Shown: positions 8,305 to 16,933 of the stretch, piece after piece
Layout: each line of letters opens with the position of its first letter
How positions within the stretch are numbered: the stretch's first letter is position 1
DNA from: Dyadobacter sp. CY261
GTDB taxonomy: Bacteria; Bacteroidota; Bacteroidia; Cytophagales; Spirosomataceae
Direction of reading: 5' to 3'
NCBI RefSeq assembly: GCF_021440085.1
Contig: NZ_JAKCPW010000001.1
Span: 1,240,001 to 1,304,000 of the forward strand
Length of the DNA stretch: 64,000 nucleotides
Made by a program: the position numbers and the translations under genes
The notes under the pieces: generated by a model
The model's input: the letters and a program-made list of their open reading frames with translations, nothing else
What the model was told of the DNA's origin: nothing
Database searches by the model: none

Positions 8305-8318
8305 GTTAGAATTCTAAC
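8305..8318. promoter_or_regulatory. Perfect 14-bp palindrome at predicted transcription start
   Basis: GTTAGAATTCTAAC reads the same on both strands and begins 5 bases after the -7 box. It may be an operator for a dimeric regulator or a short leader hairpin. The position suggests repression; the binding factor is unknown. Confidence 0.4.
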
Positions 8319-8360
8319 GAATTTATTCTACTCTTAACTCATTAATCAATTTTAAAATCT

Positions 8361-11300
8361 ATGAAACCGAGATTTACCCAAATTCTGTTTCGAACGGCTG
8401 CCATGGTGGGACTCGCCATGCCGCTGATCGTGCCGCTGGACGCCGGTGCGCGGCCACTCGCCAAAACCGCTTCGCGCACTGCGGGCCCTGTCAAAGGAAA
8501 AGTGGTCGACAGCAAAGGTGTTCCGCTGATCGGTGTCAACATTGTCGTGCAGGGCACAACCATCGGTACGCAAACCGACGTGGACGGCCAGTTTACGATC
8601 AATACCAGTGGCGCCGGGGATGTGCTGGTAGCCAGTTTTATTGGTTTCAAATCGCAGAACATTCCCGTTCAGAACCGCTCGGTGATCGACATTACGTTGA
8701 TGGAAGACGTATCGAGCCTCGACGAGGTAGTTGTAACGGGTTATTCGAGCCGGTCGAAATCGGAACTCGTAAGTTCGGTATCGGTGATCAAGGGCTCGGA
8801 GTTACAAACGGTGACGAGCAATAATACCGCTACCCTCTTGCAAGGTCGCGCGGCGGGTGTGGTGGTATCTAGTGCGAGTGGTGCGCCGGGGACGGAGCCG
8901 AGCGTGCGTGTACGGGGTACCGGTTCCATCACGGCGGGGGCCGAGCCTCTGTATGTGATCGACGGGCTGATCGGCGGTACGGCCAATCCCAACGACATCG
9001 CTTCCATTTCGATCCTGAAGGATGCCGCGGCAACTGGTTTGTACGGTTCACGTGCTTCCAATGGCGTTGTCGTGATCACGACCAAGACGGGGAAATCGGG
9101 GAAAACGCAGATCAATTACAATGGTTCGGTAGGCTTCAGCAATGTGTTGCGAGGGAATTTCGAGGTCATGAACGGGCAGGAGCTCTGGAATTTCACCAAT
9201 TATATGTACCAGAACGATTATGATGCGAAGCGTACCAATTACATCACCCAGCTAAGCACCACGACGCCTAACCCGACGGACGCGCAGATCAATGCCTATC
9301 TGACGGCCAACAATTTCCCGACGGCCTACGCCGGTTACCAGAGCCGCTTCATGCCCGCTACGCCCGGCAATACCGATTGGCTCGACCAGACATTCCGGAC
9401 CGGCATCACGCATAACCACGCGTTGTCGCTGTCGGGCGGCGGCGACCGCACGCGTTTCCATTTCGGGGCCAATTATTACAATGAAGAAGGGGTAATCCTG
9501 AAAACAGGGTACGAGAATGTCAACTTCCGCGCGAATATCGAGCATAACCTGAATGATAAGGTGAAGGTAACTGCCCGCGTGAATACGTTCTTCAACAACC
9601 GGCAGAACGACCAGGGCTATTTGTATCAGGGGTATATCAACCTGCCGTGGGACAATCCGTATAATGCCGATGGCTCTTATCGCTACGTGGATGCCAATAC
9701 CACCGACTGGTATGGCCGCGATCGCAACAACTTTTTGTTCAACAACCAGTACAACTTCAATCAGAACCGCGGATCGGGCATTCAAGGGGATATCAGATTG
9801 GAATACAACATTCTCGACTGGCTGACATTTTCGACCTCGAACCGCTATGCCGTAACGAATACCCGCACGGAATCGAATGTGGATGGACGCACGCCAACGG
9901 GGAAATCGTACAATGGTTCGCTCACCAATACTTATGAATATACCGGCAGTTTCATTACTTCTAACTTGTTGAATGCCAATAAGTCATTCGGTGCGCATAC
10001 ATTTAATGCGATCCTCGGCGCGGAGTTCCAGGGCAACAAGACCGACGGCATGGGCGGCACCGGGCAAGGCATTTTCCCATCGCTCGACATCCTCAACGTG
10101 ACGGCCACACCCACCTCGCTTACGGGCTACAAGACCAAGAATGCATTTGCCTCGGCATTTGTTAATGTCGATTACGACTTGCATAACAAATATTTTGCCA
10201 CCGTCTCCTTCCGTCGCGACGGTTCCTCGCGCTTTGGGAAGGACAACCGCTATGGTAACTTCTACTCCGTCGGTGCGGCCTGGAATGTGTCGGGAGAGGA
10301 GTTTTTTGGTTCTTTGAAAGACAAGATCCATTTATTCAAAGTCCGCACAAGCTATGGAACAACCGGTAATGCGAATATCGGCGACTTTGTGGCGCAGGAT
10401 TTATATGATTTCAACGCACAATATGCCGGCCTGCCTGCGGGTTTCCCGGCCAGAAAAGCGAACCCGAACCTGACCTGGGAAAAGGCTTACACCTACGACG
10501 CGGGTATTAACATCGGTTTCTTCAACCGCATCGATCTGGTAGTCGATTTGTACAACCGCCTCAATAAAGATGTGTTGCAAAACGTGCCGCTTGAAGCGAC
10601 CACCGGTTTTACTACCCAAATCCAGAATATCGGCTCGGTGCGCAACCGTGGTATCGATCTCGAAATCACATCGAAAAATATACGGGGCGCATTCAACTGG
10701 GAAACGAGCTTCAACTTCTCGGTTAACCGCAATAAGGTGATGGCGCTGAACAAAAACGAGCCCATCGAAAGCGGTAACCAGCGTATCGAAGTCGGTAAGG
10801 AGCTGGGTTCCTGGTATATGCGTAAATGGATGGGTGTGGACCCTGCGAATGGCGACCCGCTTTGGTTGCTGCAAACGAAAGATGCGTCGGGCAATATTGT
10901 TGAGTCGACTACCAATGTCTACAATAGCGCTTCCAGGGTTTTTGTGGGTTCGAGGAATCCGAAATTTACGGGTGGTATCACCAACACATTTAAATACGGC
11001 GGGGTAACGCTCTCTGCATTCTTCACATTCGTGTCCGGCAACAAGGTTTACATCTACAACCGCGAGCTGTTCGATGACGACGGGGCTTATCCTACCTACA
11101 ACAAAATGCGTTTGCAGGACGGCTGGTCGCGCTGGGAGAAAGAGGGGGACATTGCGACACATCCCAAAGCTGTTGTGAATGGTAACAGAAACTCCAACAA
11201 AACGTCCTCGCGCTACCTGGAAGACGGCAGTTACCTCCGCTTGCGGAACGTGCGGCTAACGTATGATATTCCTAAATCATTCACGGACCGCCTGCATATC

Positions 11301-11453
11301 AGCGGCTTGTCGGTATTCGCGAGCGGCGATAACCTCATTACCTGGACGAAGTTCTCCGGCGTCGATCCCGAAGTCGATCTCAGCAATGGTACCAACAGCT
11401 CGCGCTATCCGAGCAGCAAGAAGCTCATGTTCGGTGTAAACCTTAATTTCTAA
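8361..11453 (+). CDS. SusC/RagA-family TonB-linked outer-membrane transporter
   Basis: A 1030-residue outer-membrane importer driven by TonB. After a signal peptide (about 1-31) comes a carboxypeptidase-D-like domain (about 47-120: VKGKVVDSKGVPLIGVNIVV). The SusC signature follows (LDEVVVTGYSSRSKSELVSSV), then the plug (about 135-240, with SVRVRGTGSITAGAEPLYVIDG) and a 22-strand barrel ending in FGVNLNF. Length is normal for the family. It lies 9 bases upstream of the SusD partner under the promoter at 8270. No glycoside hydrolase, anti-sigma or regulator gene is adjacent, so the substrate (oligosaccharide, peptide or other) cannot be predicted. Confidence 0.95.
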   Translation: MKPRFTQILFRTAAMVGLAMPLIVPLDAGARPLAKTASRTAGPVKGKVVDSKGVPLIGVNIVVQGTTIGTQTDVDGQFTINTSGAGDVLVASFIGFKSQNIPVQNRSVIDITLMEDVSSLDEVVVTGYSSRSKSELVSSVSVIKGSELQTVTSNNTATLLQGRAAGVVVSSASGAPGTEPSVRVRGTGSITAGAEPLYVIDGLIGGTANPNDIASISILKDAAATGLYGSRASNGVVVITTKTGKSGKTQINYNGSVGFSNVLRGNFEVMNGQELWNFTNYMYQNDYDAKRTNYITQLSTTTPNPTDAQINAYLTANNFPTAYAGYQSRFMPATPGNTDWLDQTFRTGITHNHALSLSGGGDRTRFHFGANYYNEEGVILKTGYENVNFRANIEHNLNDKVKVTARVNTFFNNRQNDQGYLYQGYINLPWDNPYNADGSYRYVDANTTDWYGRDRNNFLFNNQYNFNQNRGSGIQGDIRLEYNILDWLTFSTSNRYAVTNTRTESNVDGRTPTGKSYNGSLTNTYEYTGSFITSNLLNANKSFGAHTFNAILGAEFQGNKTDGMGGTGQGIFPSLDILNVTATPTSLTGYKTKNAFASAFVNVDYDLHNKYFATVSFRRDGSSRFGKDNRYGNFYSVGAAWNVSGEEFFGSLKDKIHLFKVRTSYGTTGNANIGDFVAQDLYDFNAQYAGLPAGFPARKANPNLTWEKAYTYDAGINIGFFNRIDLVVDLYNRLNKDVLQNVPLEATTGFTTQIQNIGSVRNRGIDLEITSKNIRGAFNWETSFNFSVNRNKVMALNKNEPIESGNQRIEVGKELGSWYMRKWMGVDPANGDPLWLLQTKDASGNIVESTTNVYNSASRVFVGSRNPKFTGGITNTFKYGGVTLSAFFTFVSGNKVYIYNRELFDDDGAYPTYNKMRLQDGWSRWEKEGDIATHPKAVVNGNRNSNKTSSRYLEDGSYLRLRNVRLTYDIPKSFTDRLHISGLSVFASGDNLITWTKFSGVDPEVDLSNGTNSSRYPSSKKLMFGVNLNF

Positions 11454-11462
11454 GCCATTATC

Positions 11463-12962
11463 ATGAAACGTCCTATTCGATCATACACATTTGCAGCGTT
11501 GCTATGCGGCACGCTGCTGACGGGCTGCTCCGACGAGCTCACCATCACACCTTACGACGGCCTTACCTCGGAGCAGGTTGTGAATACGCCCGAAGGCCTT
11601 AAAGCGGCGACATTGGGCAACTATGCTATTTTGAAGGACGGTAACTACATCCGTTCCTATCATATGATGTCGGAATTTCCTTCGGACAATGTTTCGCTGA
11701 GCGGCACGACTTCCGATCCGCTGTATTTTTCATACAATTACAATCACATCAAAACCAGTGCATTAGCGACCAACTTCTACACGAAGTCGTACCAGGCCGT
11801 TTATGGTGCGAATGTGATCATCGAGTTGTTGAAAGAGGGGCAGTCAGCGGAGCTCGACCAGGTCTTGGGAGAAAACTATTTCCTGCGGGCATTACTGCAT
11901 TTCCATTTGGCGAATGTGTTTGCACGGCCGTATGCACCCGACGCAGGCGCATCCCCGGGCGTGATCCTGGTTAAATCGACCGCCCAGCCGGCTGAAAAGC
12001 CAACGCGCGGCACCGTGAAAGAGACCTATGCATTCATTGTCCAGGACCTGGAAAAGGCGATCAGCCTGATGACCGTCGCGAAGAACAACAATTTCGCTTC
12101 CAAAGAAGTGGCTTATGCCATGCTGAGCCGCATTTATTTGTATATGGAGAACAATGAAAAGGCGATCGAATATGCCGATAAGGTCATCAGTTCAAACCGC
12201 TACTCGCTTGTTTCCACAGCCAATTTACCCAAATACTACACCACCGTGCCCGAATCGAACACCGAGACCATCTTCGCCGTGCGGCACACTGTGAAGGATA
12301 ATCGCGGTTATTCGGCCATTGGAGCGATGTATTTGTCCGATGGCGAGGGCTGGGGCGAAATGTACGCTTCGGAGAAATACCGGAGGCTGGTCGATAAATT
12401 CCCGAACGACAAACGGCGCGAGTACATCATTCCGGTTTACGAGAAGAATGCCGACGGCTCGATTAAGACCGACGCTGCCGGGAACAAGGTGCTTGCTGCC
12501 CGGAATGGTTATCCGAAATATTACATCAACAAGTTTTCCTACCAGGAAGGCTACCCGATGCTAAGCTCGCCGGTTTTCTTCCGTCTGGCCGAAATGTACC
12601 TCATTCGCGCGGAAGCCAATGCAAAACTTGGCAAGAATGCAGCAGCATTGGAAGACGTGAATCTGATCCGCAAACGCGCGGGATTATCGGGAAGCGAGCT
12701 TTTTTCGGCTACCAATATGATGGGTCACGCCAGCGTGCTCGACGTGGTATTGGAAGAATCGCACCTGGAATTTGCCTGGGAAGGACTGCGCAAGCACGAT
12801 GTTTTCCGCAACAAACGCACGATGGAACGCAATTATCCGGGTACACACTTGCTGGCAGGCGCTGTGAAGCAGGAGATCCCCTACACCCATCCGCGTGTAG
12901 TGCATTTCTTCCCGGAAGCGGAAACGGTGCTGAACCCTTCGCTGGTGCAAAACCCGGAGTAG
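11463..12962 (+). CDS. SusD/RagB-family nutrient-binding lipoprotein
   Basis: A 499-residue surface lipoprotein that caps the SusC barrel and delivers substrate to it. The signal peptide has lipobox LLTGC (Cys22). The N-terminal SusD-like domain begins ELTITPYDGLTSEQVVNTPEG. TPR-like helices follow (FLRALLHFHLANVFARPYAPDAG), and the C-terminal RagB/SusD domain has FRLAEMYLIRAEANAKLG and ends near REIPYTHPRV-like residues. It starts 9 bases after susC and the unit closes with a strong terminator at 12986. No surface hydrolase follows, making this a minimal two-gene uptake locus. Confidence 0.95.
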   Translation: MKRPIRSYTFAALLCGTLLTGCSDELTITPYDGLTSEQVVNTPEGLKAATLGNYAILKDGNYIRSYHMMSEFPSDNVSLSGTTSDPLYFSYNYNHIKTSALATNFYTKSYQAVYGANVIIELLKEGQSAELDQVLGENYFLRALLHFHLANVFARPYAPDAGASPGVILVKSTAQPAEKPTRGTVKETYAFIVQDLEKAISLMTVAKNNNFASKEVAYAMLSRIYLYMENNEKAIEYADKVISSNRYSLVSTANLPKYYTTVPESNTETIFAVRHTVKDNRGYSAIGAMYLSDGEGWGEMYASEKYRRLVDKFPNDKRREYIIPVYEKNADGSIKTDAAGNKVLAARNGYPKYYINKFSYQEGYPMLSSPVFFRLAEMYLIRAEANAKLGKNAAALEDVNLIRKRAGLSGSELFSATNMMGHASVLDVVLEESHLEFAWEGLRKHDVFRNKRTMERNYPGTHLLAGAVKQEIPYTHPRVVHFFPEAETVLNPSLVQNPE

Positions 12963-12985
12963 CAAATTTGTATTTATTAGTATAA

Positions 12986-13016
12986 AAAACTGCCCCGTTT
13001 TGTGCGGGGCAGTTTT
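12986..13016 (+). terminator. Rho-independent terminator of susCD unit
   Basis: A perfect 12-bp stem AAAACTGCCCCG / CGGGGCAGTTTT, 24 bases after the susD stop. A and T flanks on both sides would let it work in either direction. Confidence 0.9.
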
Positions 13017-13194
13017 GTTATGTAATGTTTCCTTATTGTAGTTAAATGGAAAAGCATTTATGAAACAGCAAATAGGTTTATTATCAAATTATTAGCACCG
13101 GTTTTTGCATAAACCAAACGCTTGCCTTCCGTTGTTGGCGCATTACGGATTCCGGCGATCCGAACGCATCAACAACCACTTTGTATCGATTATA

Positions 13195-14244
13195 ATGGAA
13201 GGATTTTTTGATCTGCATACATCGTATGATTTGTTTCCCGAAATAAGTGAAAAACCTGGTTATCAAATTTCCGTGGTTATTCCGCTTTTTAACGAGCAGG
13301 ACAATGTGCTGCACCTGATGAGGGCCGTGCAAAATGCATTGACCGGCTACGACTATGAGGTAATCGCGGTAGACGACGGTTCTACCGACAACACCGTCAG
13401 AATGCTCAAACAGGTCGCCGACCAGCGACTGAAAATCATTACCATGACCCGTAACTTCGGCCAGACCAACGCCATGGCTGCGGGGATTGCGCATTCTTCC
13501 GGAGAATTTGTCGCCACACTCGACGGCGACCTGCAAAACGATCCCGCCGACATTCCGTCGATGCTCGAACACGCCCGCACCGGTGGATGGGACATCGTAG
13601 CAGGTTATCGTGCCAACCGCCAGGACGGATGGTTGCTCAGGAAGTTACCCAGCCGGATCGCCAACGCCATGATCCGCAGTCTCACCGGCGTGCACCTCCG
13701 CGATTATGGGTGTACACTTAAGATATTCCGGCGGGAAACCGCAGACCGGTTAGGGCTATACGGAGAACTGCACCGGTTTATCCCGGTATTGGGAAATGTT
13801 GCCGGCGCGCGGATGACGGAAATCCCAGTGCGTCATCATAAGCGTCTTTACGGGAAATCAAAATACGGCCTTGGCCGGACCACACGGGTGCTGGGCGACC
13901 TTTTGCTGATGATATACATGCAGCGGTGGATGAGGAAACCAATGCATTTGTTTGGGGCGGTTGGCATGACATTTCTGGGTTCAGGGATGTTGTTGCTGGT
14001 ATGGCAAATGCTCCGACTCTTCTCAGAAACTACGGGCACGCTGGCGGGATTAGCGCTATCGCTCACCGGTGTAATGGTTGTTTTAATGGGTCTGATCGCC
14101 GAAATGCTGATGCGCACCTACTACGAGGGCGCCGGTAAAACACCATACTCGATCCGGGAGATCATTACCGGCCCGGTCCGAAATGGACATGCATTTCCAC
14201 CACCACCACTCAAAACAGTGACCGGCGAAACCGTCAGATCTTAG
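13195..14244 (+). CDS. Family 2 glycosyltransferase, polyprenyl-phosphate sugar synthase type (GtrB/ArnC/DPM1-like)
   Basis: A membrane glycosyltransferase that likely moves a sugar from a nucleotide donor onto polyprenyl phosphate. From the ATG at 13195 it has 349 residues; an upstream ATG at 13105 adds 30 unlikely residues. The GT-A domain begins QISVVIPLFNEQDNV, with DDGSTD at 60-65 and DGD at 110-112, followed by LQNDP. Two membrane helices near the C-terminus (about 255-310) match the GtrB/ArnC group. It is followed after 10 bases by a GT39-type transferase and then by a flippase-like protein: donor synthesis, translocation and transfer in one operon. The sugar is unknown. Confidence 0.88.
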   Translation: MEGFFDLHTSYDLFPEISEKPGYQISVVIPLFNEQDNVLHLMRAVQNALTGYDYEVIAVDDGSTDNTVRMLKQVADQRLKIITMTRNFGQTNAMAAGIAHSSGEFVATLDGDLQNDPADIPSMLEHARTGGWDIVAGYRANRQDGWLLRKLPSRIANAMIRSLTGVHLRDYGCTLKIFRRETADRLGLYGELHRFIPVLGNVAGARMTEIPVRHHKRLYGKSKYGLGRTTRVLGDLLLMIYMQRWMRKPMHLFGAVGMTFLGSGMLLLVWQMLRLFSETTGTLAGLALSLTGVMVVLMGLIAEMLMRTYYEGAGKTPYSIREIITGPVRNGHAFPPPPLKTVTGETVRS

Positions 14245-14254
14245 CGTCATTTTT

Positions 14255-15922
14255 ATGCAAACACAGCCACTTTACATCCGGTACCTCTATGCCGGTCTTA
14301 TCCTCGCAATCTACATCCTGGGCATTCTCGTCCCACTTTTTGACAACGACAGCGGCCACCATGCGCTCATTGGCATGCATATGCACATCACGGGCGATTA
14401 CGTAAGCCTCATCGACCGGGGCCACGATTACCTCGACAAGCCGCATATGCTTTTCTGGCTTTCGGCAATAGGCGATTTGCTGCTTGGTATTGGTACATTG
14501 TCGTATAAGTTGCCGAGCTTGTTGCTGGCCATTCCGGGTATTTACGCTACCTATCGGCTGGGGACACGGCTATACGGGCAGCAGGCAGGGCTTAATGCGG
14601 TACTCATCCTTGTTTCGGCACAGGCTTATATCCTTGCGCACAATGATGTCCGGATGGATGCATTATTGCTCTCGTTTATCATTACTGCCACCTGGCTGCT
14701 TTATGAATATACGCTAACTGCCCGGCTACTTACGCTGGTGGCGGGAACTGCCGTGCTTGCATTGGCATTTGCCACAAAAGGGATGTCCGGCGCGGCTGTG
14801 CCTGTCATCGGGGTGGGATCACAACTGCTGTACACACGCAACTGGCGGTTTATATTCTCTTTTAAATGGCTGTGGGCGGTCCCGATGTTTGTTGTATTCA
14901 TTGGCCCGGTGCTGTATTGCTATTATTTGCAGTTTGATCTCCATCCCGAAAAAGTGATCCGCGGCATGACCCACATTTCGGGCGTTGCTTTCATTCTTTT
15001 TCACCAGAATACTGAGCGGCTGGCGGGCGTCAACTGGGGTAGTTCGGGCGGGAACGATCCGTTTCTGTTCTTCCATTCCTTGCTCTGGGCATTACTTCCG
15101 TGGTGCCTCCTGGGTTACTGGGCTGTTTTCAAACGTGGCATCGCGTTGGCCCGCCGGAGATTTTCATCCGAAGAGAATGGAGAGATACTTACCTGGACAA
15201 CGATTGTCGTGATGTTCTGTATCCTCACTTCTTCTAATTTCCGGCTTCCGCATTATCTCAATATCCTCTTTCCCTTTTTCGCAATCCTTATTGCCGGAGA
15301 ACTCGAAAAAACGAAAGGTGAAAGCCAAGAGGGTCGTGTGCTGACGGCCTTGCAAAAGTTTGTGGCCGTCGTCATGATAGCGCTGGGCCTTTTCATTAAT
15401 TTGTATCTGTTCCCCGTCAAAGCCTTTGCGATTCTGCTGCTGGTGCTGCCCGCATTGTACCTCGTGATTTACGAATGGCGTGTAAGCCGCGGCTGGCCGC
15501 ACCGGCTCATTGGTATCTCTTTGAGTGCTTCCGTGCTGGTCAATGTGCTGATGAATGGCAGCTTTTACTGGCAAATACAACAATACCAGGCCGGGCATCA
15601 TATAGCGGCTAAAATCAGGCATCTGGGGCTCGCTGAGGATAATATTTATGTCATGAATTGGGAAAGTCCCACGCTGAATTACTATTCCGGTTATTTTTAC
15701 AACGAGTCCGATTCCAAAGCATTGGTTTCCAAACGGGATTTCTGGGTAATAGGCCAGGTCGAGGAGATCGCTGCATTACAAAAGGCAGGTGGATTGAAAG
15801 CGCGGGAAGTATATCAGTACCTCGATTTCGACACGACAAAGCTGAAAGCTGGTTTTATCAATCCCAAAACCCGCGGGGAATCGTGCAAAAAAATCGGCCT
15901 GGTGCATTTGAAAAGGGACTGA
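14255..15922 (+). CDS. GT39/ArnT-like membrane glycosyltransferase
   Basis: A 555-residue polytopic membrane enzyme with about 12 hydrophobic segments. The family signature lies at the N-terminus: acidic residues in LFDNDSGHHALIGMHM, followed by DKPHMLFWL (the DKPP-x-FW motif of ArnT/PMT enzymes) and YRLGTRLYG. Such proteins take a sugar from a polyprenyl-phosphate carrier on the periplasmic side and place it on lipid A, another glycolipid or a protein. A soluble domain fills the end (about 440-555). It sits between the GT2 synthase (10 bases) and the flippase-like gene (6 bases). Acceptor is not predictable. Confidence 0.85.
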   Translation: MQTQPLYIRYLYAGLILAIYILGILVPLFDNDSGHHALIGMHMHITGDYVSLIDRGHDYLDKPHMLFWLSAIGDLLLGIGTLSYKLPSLLLAIPGIYATYRLGTRLYGQQAGLNAVLILVSAQAYILAHNDVRMDALLLSFIITATWLLYEYTLTARLLTLVAGTAVLALAFATKGMSGAAVPVIGVGSQLLYTRNWRFIFSFKWLWAVPMFVVFIGPVLYCYYLQFDLHPEKVIRGMTHISGVAFILFHQNTERLAGVNWGSSGGNDPFLFFHSLLWALLPWCLLGYWAVFKRGIALARRRFSSEENGEILTWTTIVVMFCILTSSNFRLPHYLNILFPFFAILIAGELEKTKGESQEGRVLTALQKFVAVVMIALGLFINLYLFPVKAFAILLLVLPALYLVIYEWRVSRGWPHRLIGISLSASVLVNVLMNGSFYWQIQQYQAGHHIAAKIRHLGLAEDNIYVMNWESPTLNYYSGYFYNESDSKALVSKRDFWVIGQVEEIAALQKAGGLKAREVYQYLDFDTTKLKAGFINPKTRGESCKKIGLVHLKRD

Positions 15923-15928
15923 CGGACA

Positions 15929-16822
15929 ATGAGATATTTGAAATGGCTGGCGAAATTTTTTGTAACGGTAGCGTTGTTGTGGTGGGTTTTCCGGCGCATC
16001 GACCTGGAAAGCGTTTCGCAGGCCATCGGAAAGGCCGATAAACTGCTTCTGGCATTGGCATTTGTACCCTACATTGCTTCACGATTAGCGGGTGCTGTGC
16101 GGCTGACTACGGTACTTCAAGCGCACGAGATTGGCCTGTCACACTACGGAGGGTTGCATTTAAACTGGATCAGCATGTTTTACGGCATGTTCCTGCCGGG
16201 AGGGTTGGGAGGCGATGCTTATAAGTTACTGCGCCTGAAACAACATTTCCCCGCGCATGGCACCATGTTGCTGACGCGCATTTTGCTGTGGGACCGCATT
16301 ATCGGTTTTGTCATGCTTGCGCTGTTGGCGGGTGTCATCGCCATGTTTCGCTTTGACGACTTCCTGCTAATTGGGCTTATTATCGCACTGGCATTGCCGG
16401 GAGGCTGGGCGCTCTGGTGGAGTGCGAAAAAATGGCTGCCCGGTATTCTCCCGGTAATCGGCCGTGTGCTGTTGCTTTCCTTCGGAGTTCAGGCTTTTCA
16501 GATCATATGCACCGGATTTTTGTTGTATTCGATGGGTGAATACGGCCACTTCAAAGATTATGCGCTGCTGTTTCTGATCTCTTCGATTGCTACTGTTTTT
16601 CCGCTAAGTATCGGCGGAATTGGCGTCCGGGAGCTAGTTTACCTGCGTGGTTCTGTGTTTCTGGGTGTTTTGGAACCTGTTGCAGTCACCGTTAGCTTTT
16701 TATTCGACATTATCGTTACGGCCACAGCAATCACAGGCGCGGTGCTGGTAATCGGGCAGCGGTCCGACGCGTTACCGGGCATCAGTTCCGGCGAGCGGGA
16801 TGCGGAAGTTGTTTTGGAATAA
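15929..16822 (+). CDS. LPG-synthase-TM / YbhN-type membrane protein (possible lipid-linked sugar flippase)
   Basis: A 297-residue integral membrane protein with about eight helices, of the PF03706 superfamily. It has the N-terminal WVFRRIDLESVSQAIGKAD, the central FYGMFLPGGLGGDAYKLLRL motif and the C-terminal FPLSIGGIGVRELVYLRG. It lacks the catalytic domain of lysyl-PG synthases. Members encoded beside polyprenyl-phosphate sugar synthases are thought to help move lipid-linked sugars across the membrane. That is the context here, the last of three tightly packed genes. Family assignment is firm; flippase activity is inference. Confidence 0.82.
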   Translation: MRYLKWLAKFFVTVALLWWVFRRIDLESVSQAIGKADKLLLALAFVPYIASRLAGAVRLTTVLQAHEIGLSHYGGLHLNWISMFYGMFLPGGLGGDAYKLLRLKQHFPAHGTMLLTRILLWDRIIGFVMLALLAGVIAMFRFDDFLLIGLIIALALPGGWALWWSAKKWLPGILPVIGRVLLLSFGVQAFQIICTGFLLYSMGEYGHFKDYALLFLISSIATVFPLSIGGIGVRELVYLRGSVFLGVLEPVAVTVSFLFDIIVTATAITGAVLVIGQRSDALPGISSGERDAEVVLE

Positions 16823-16866
16823 TACCCGACATAGGAGTGCCAAAAAATCTGAAATAGCGTCTTGTT

Positions 16867-16927
16867 GTGAGCCTGAGCGGAGTCGAAGGCCGATGCAATA
16901 CCGGCCTTCGACTCCGCTCAGGCTCAC
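16867..16927. repeat. Perfect 25-bp inverted repeat between convergent genes
   Basis: The arms at 16867-16891 and 16903-16927 are exact inverses, separated by 11 bases. The core of the right arm is CCTTCGACTCCGCTCAGG, a motif dispersed in many Bacteroidota genomes. The hairpin lies between the convergent glycosylation operon and the choice-of-anchor gene and could terminate both. No long T run follows, so it may be mainly a REP-type element. Confidence 0.8.
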
Positions 16928-16933
16928 AGTGCA

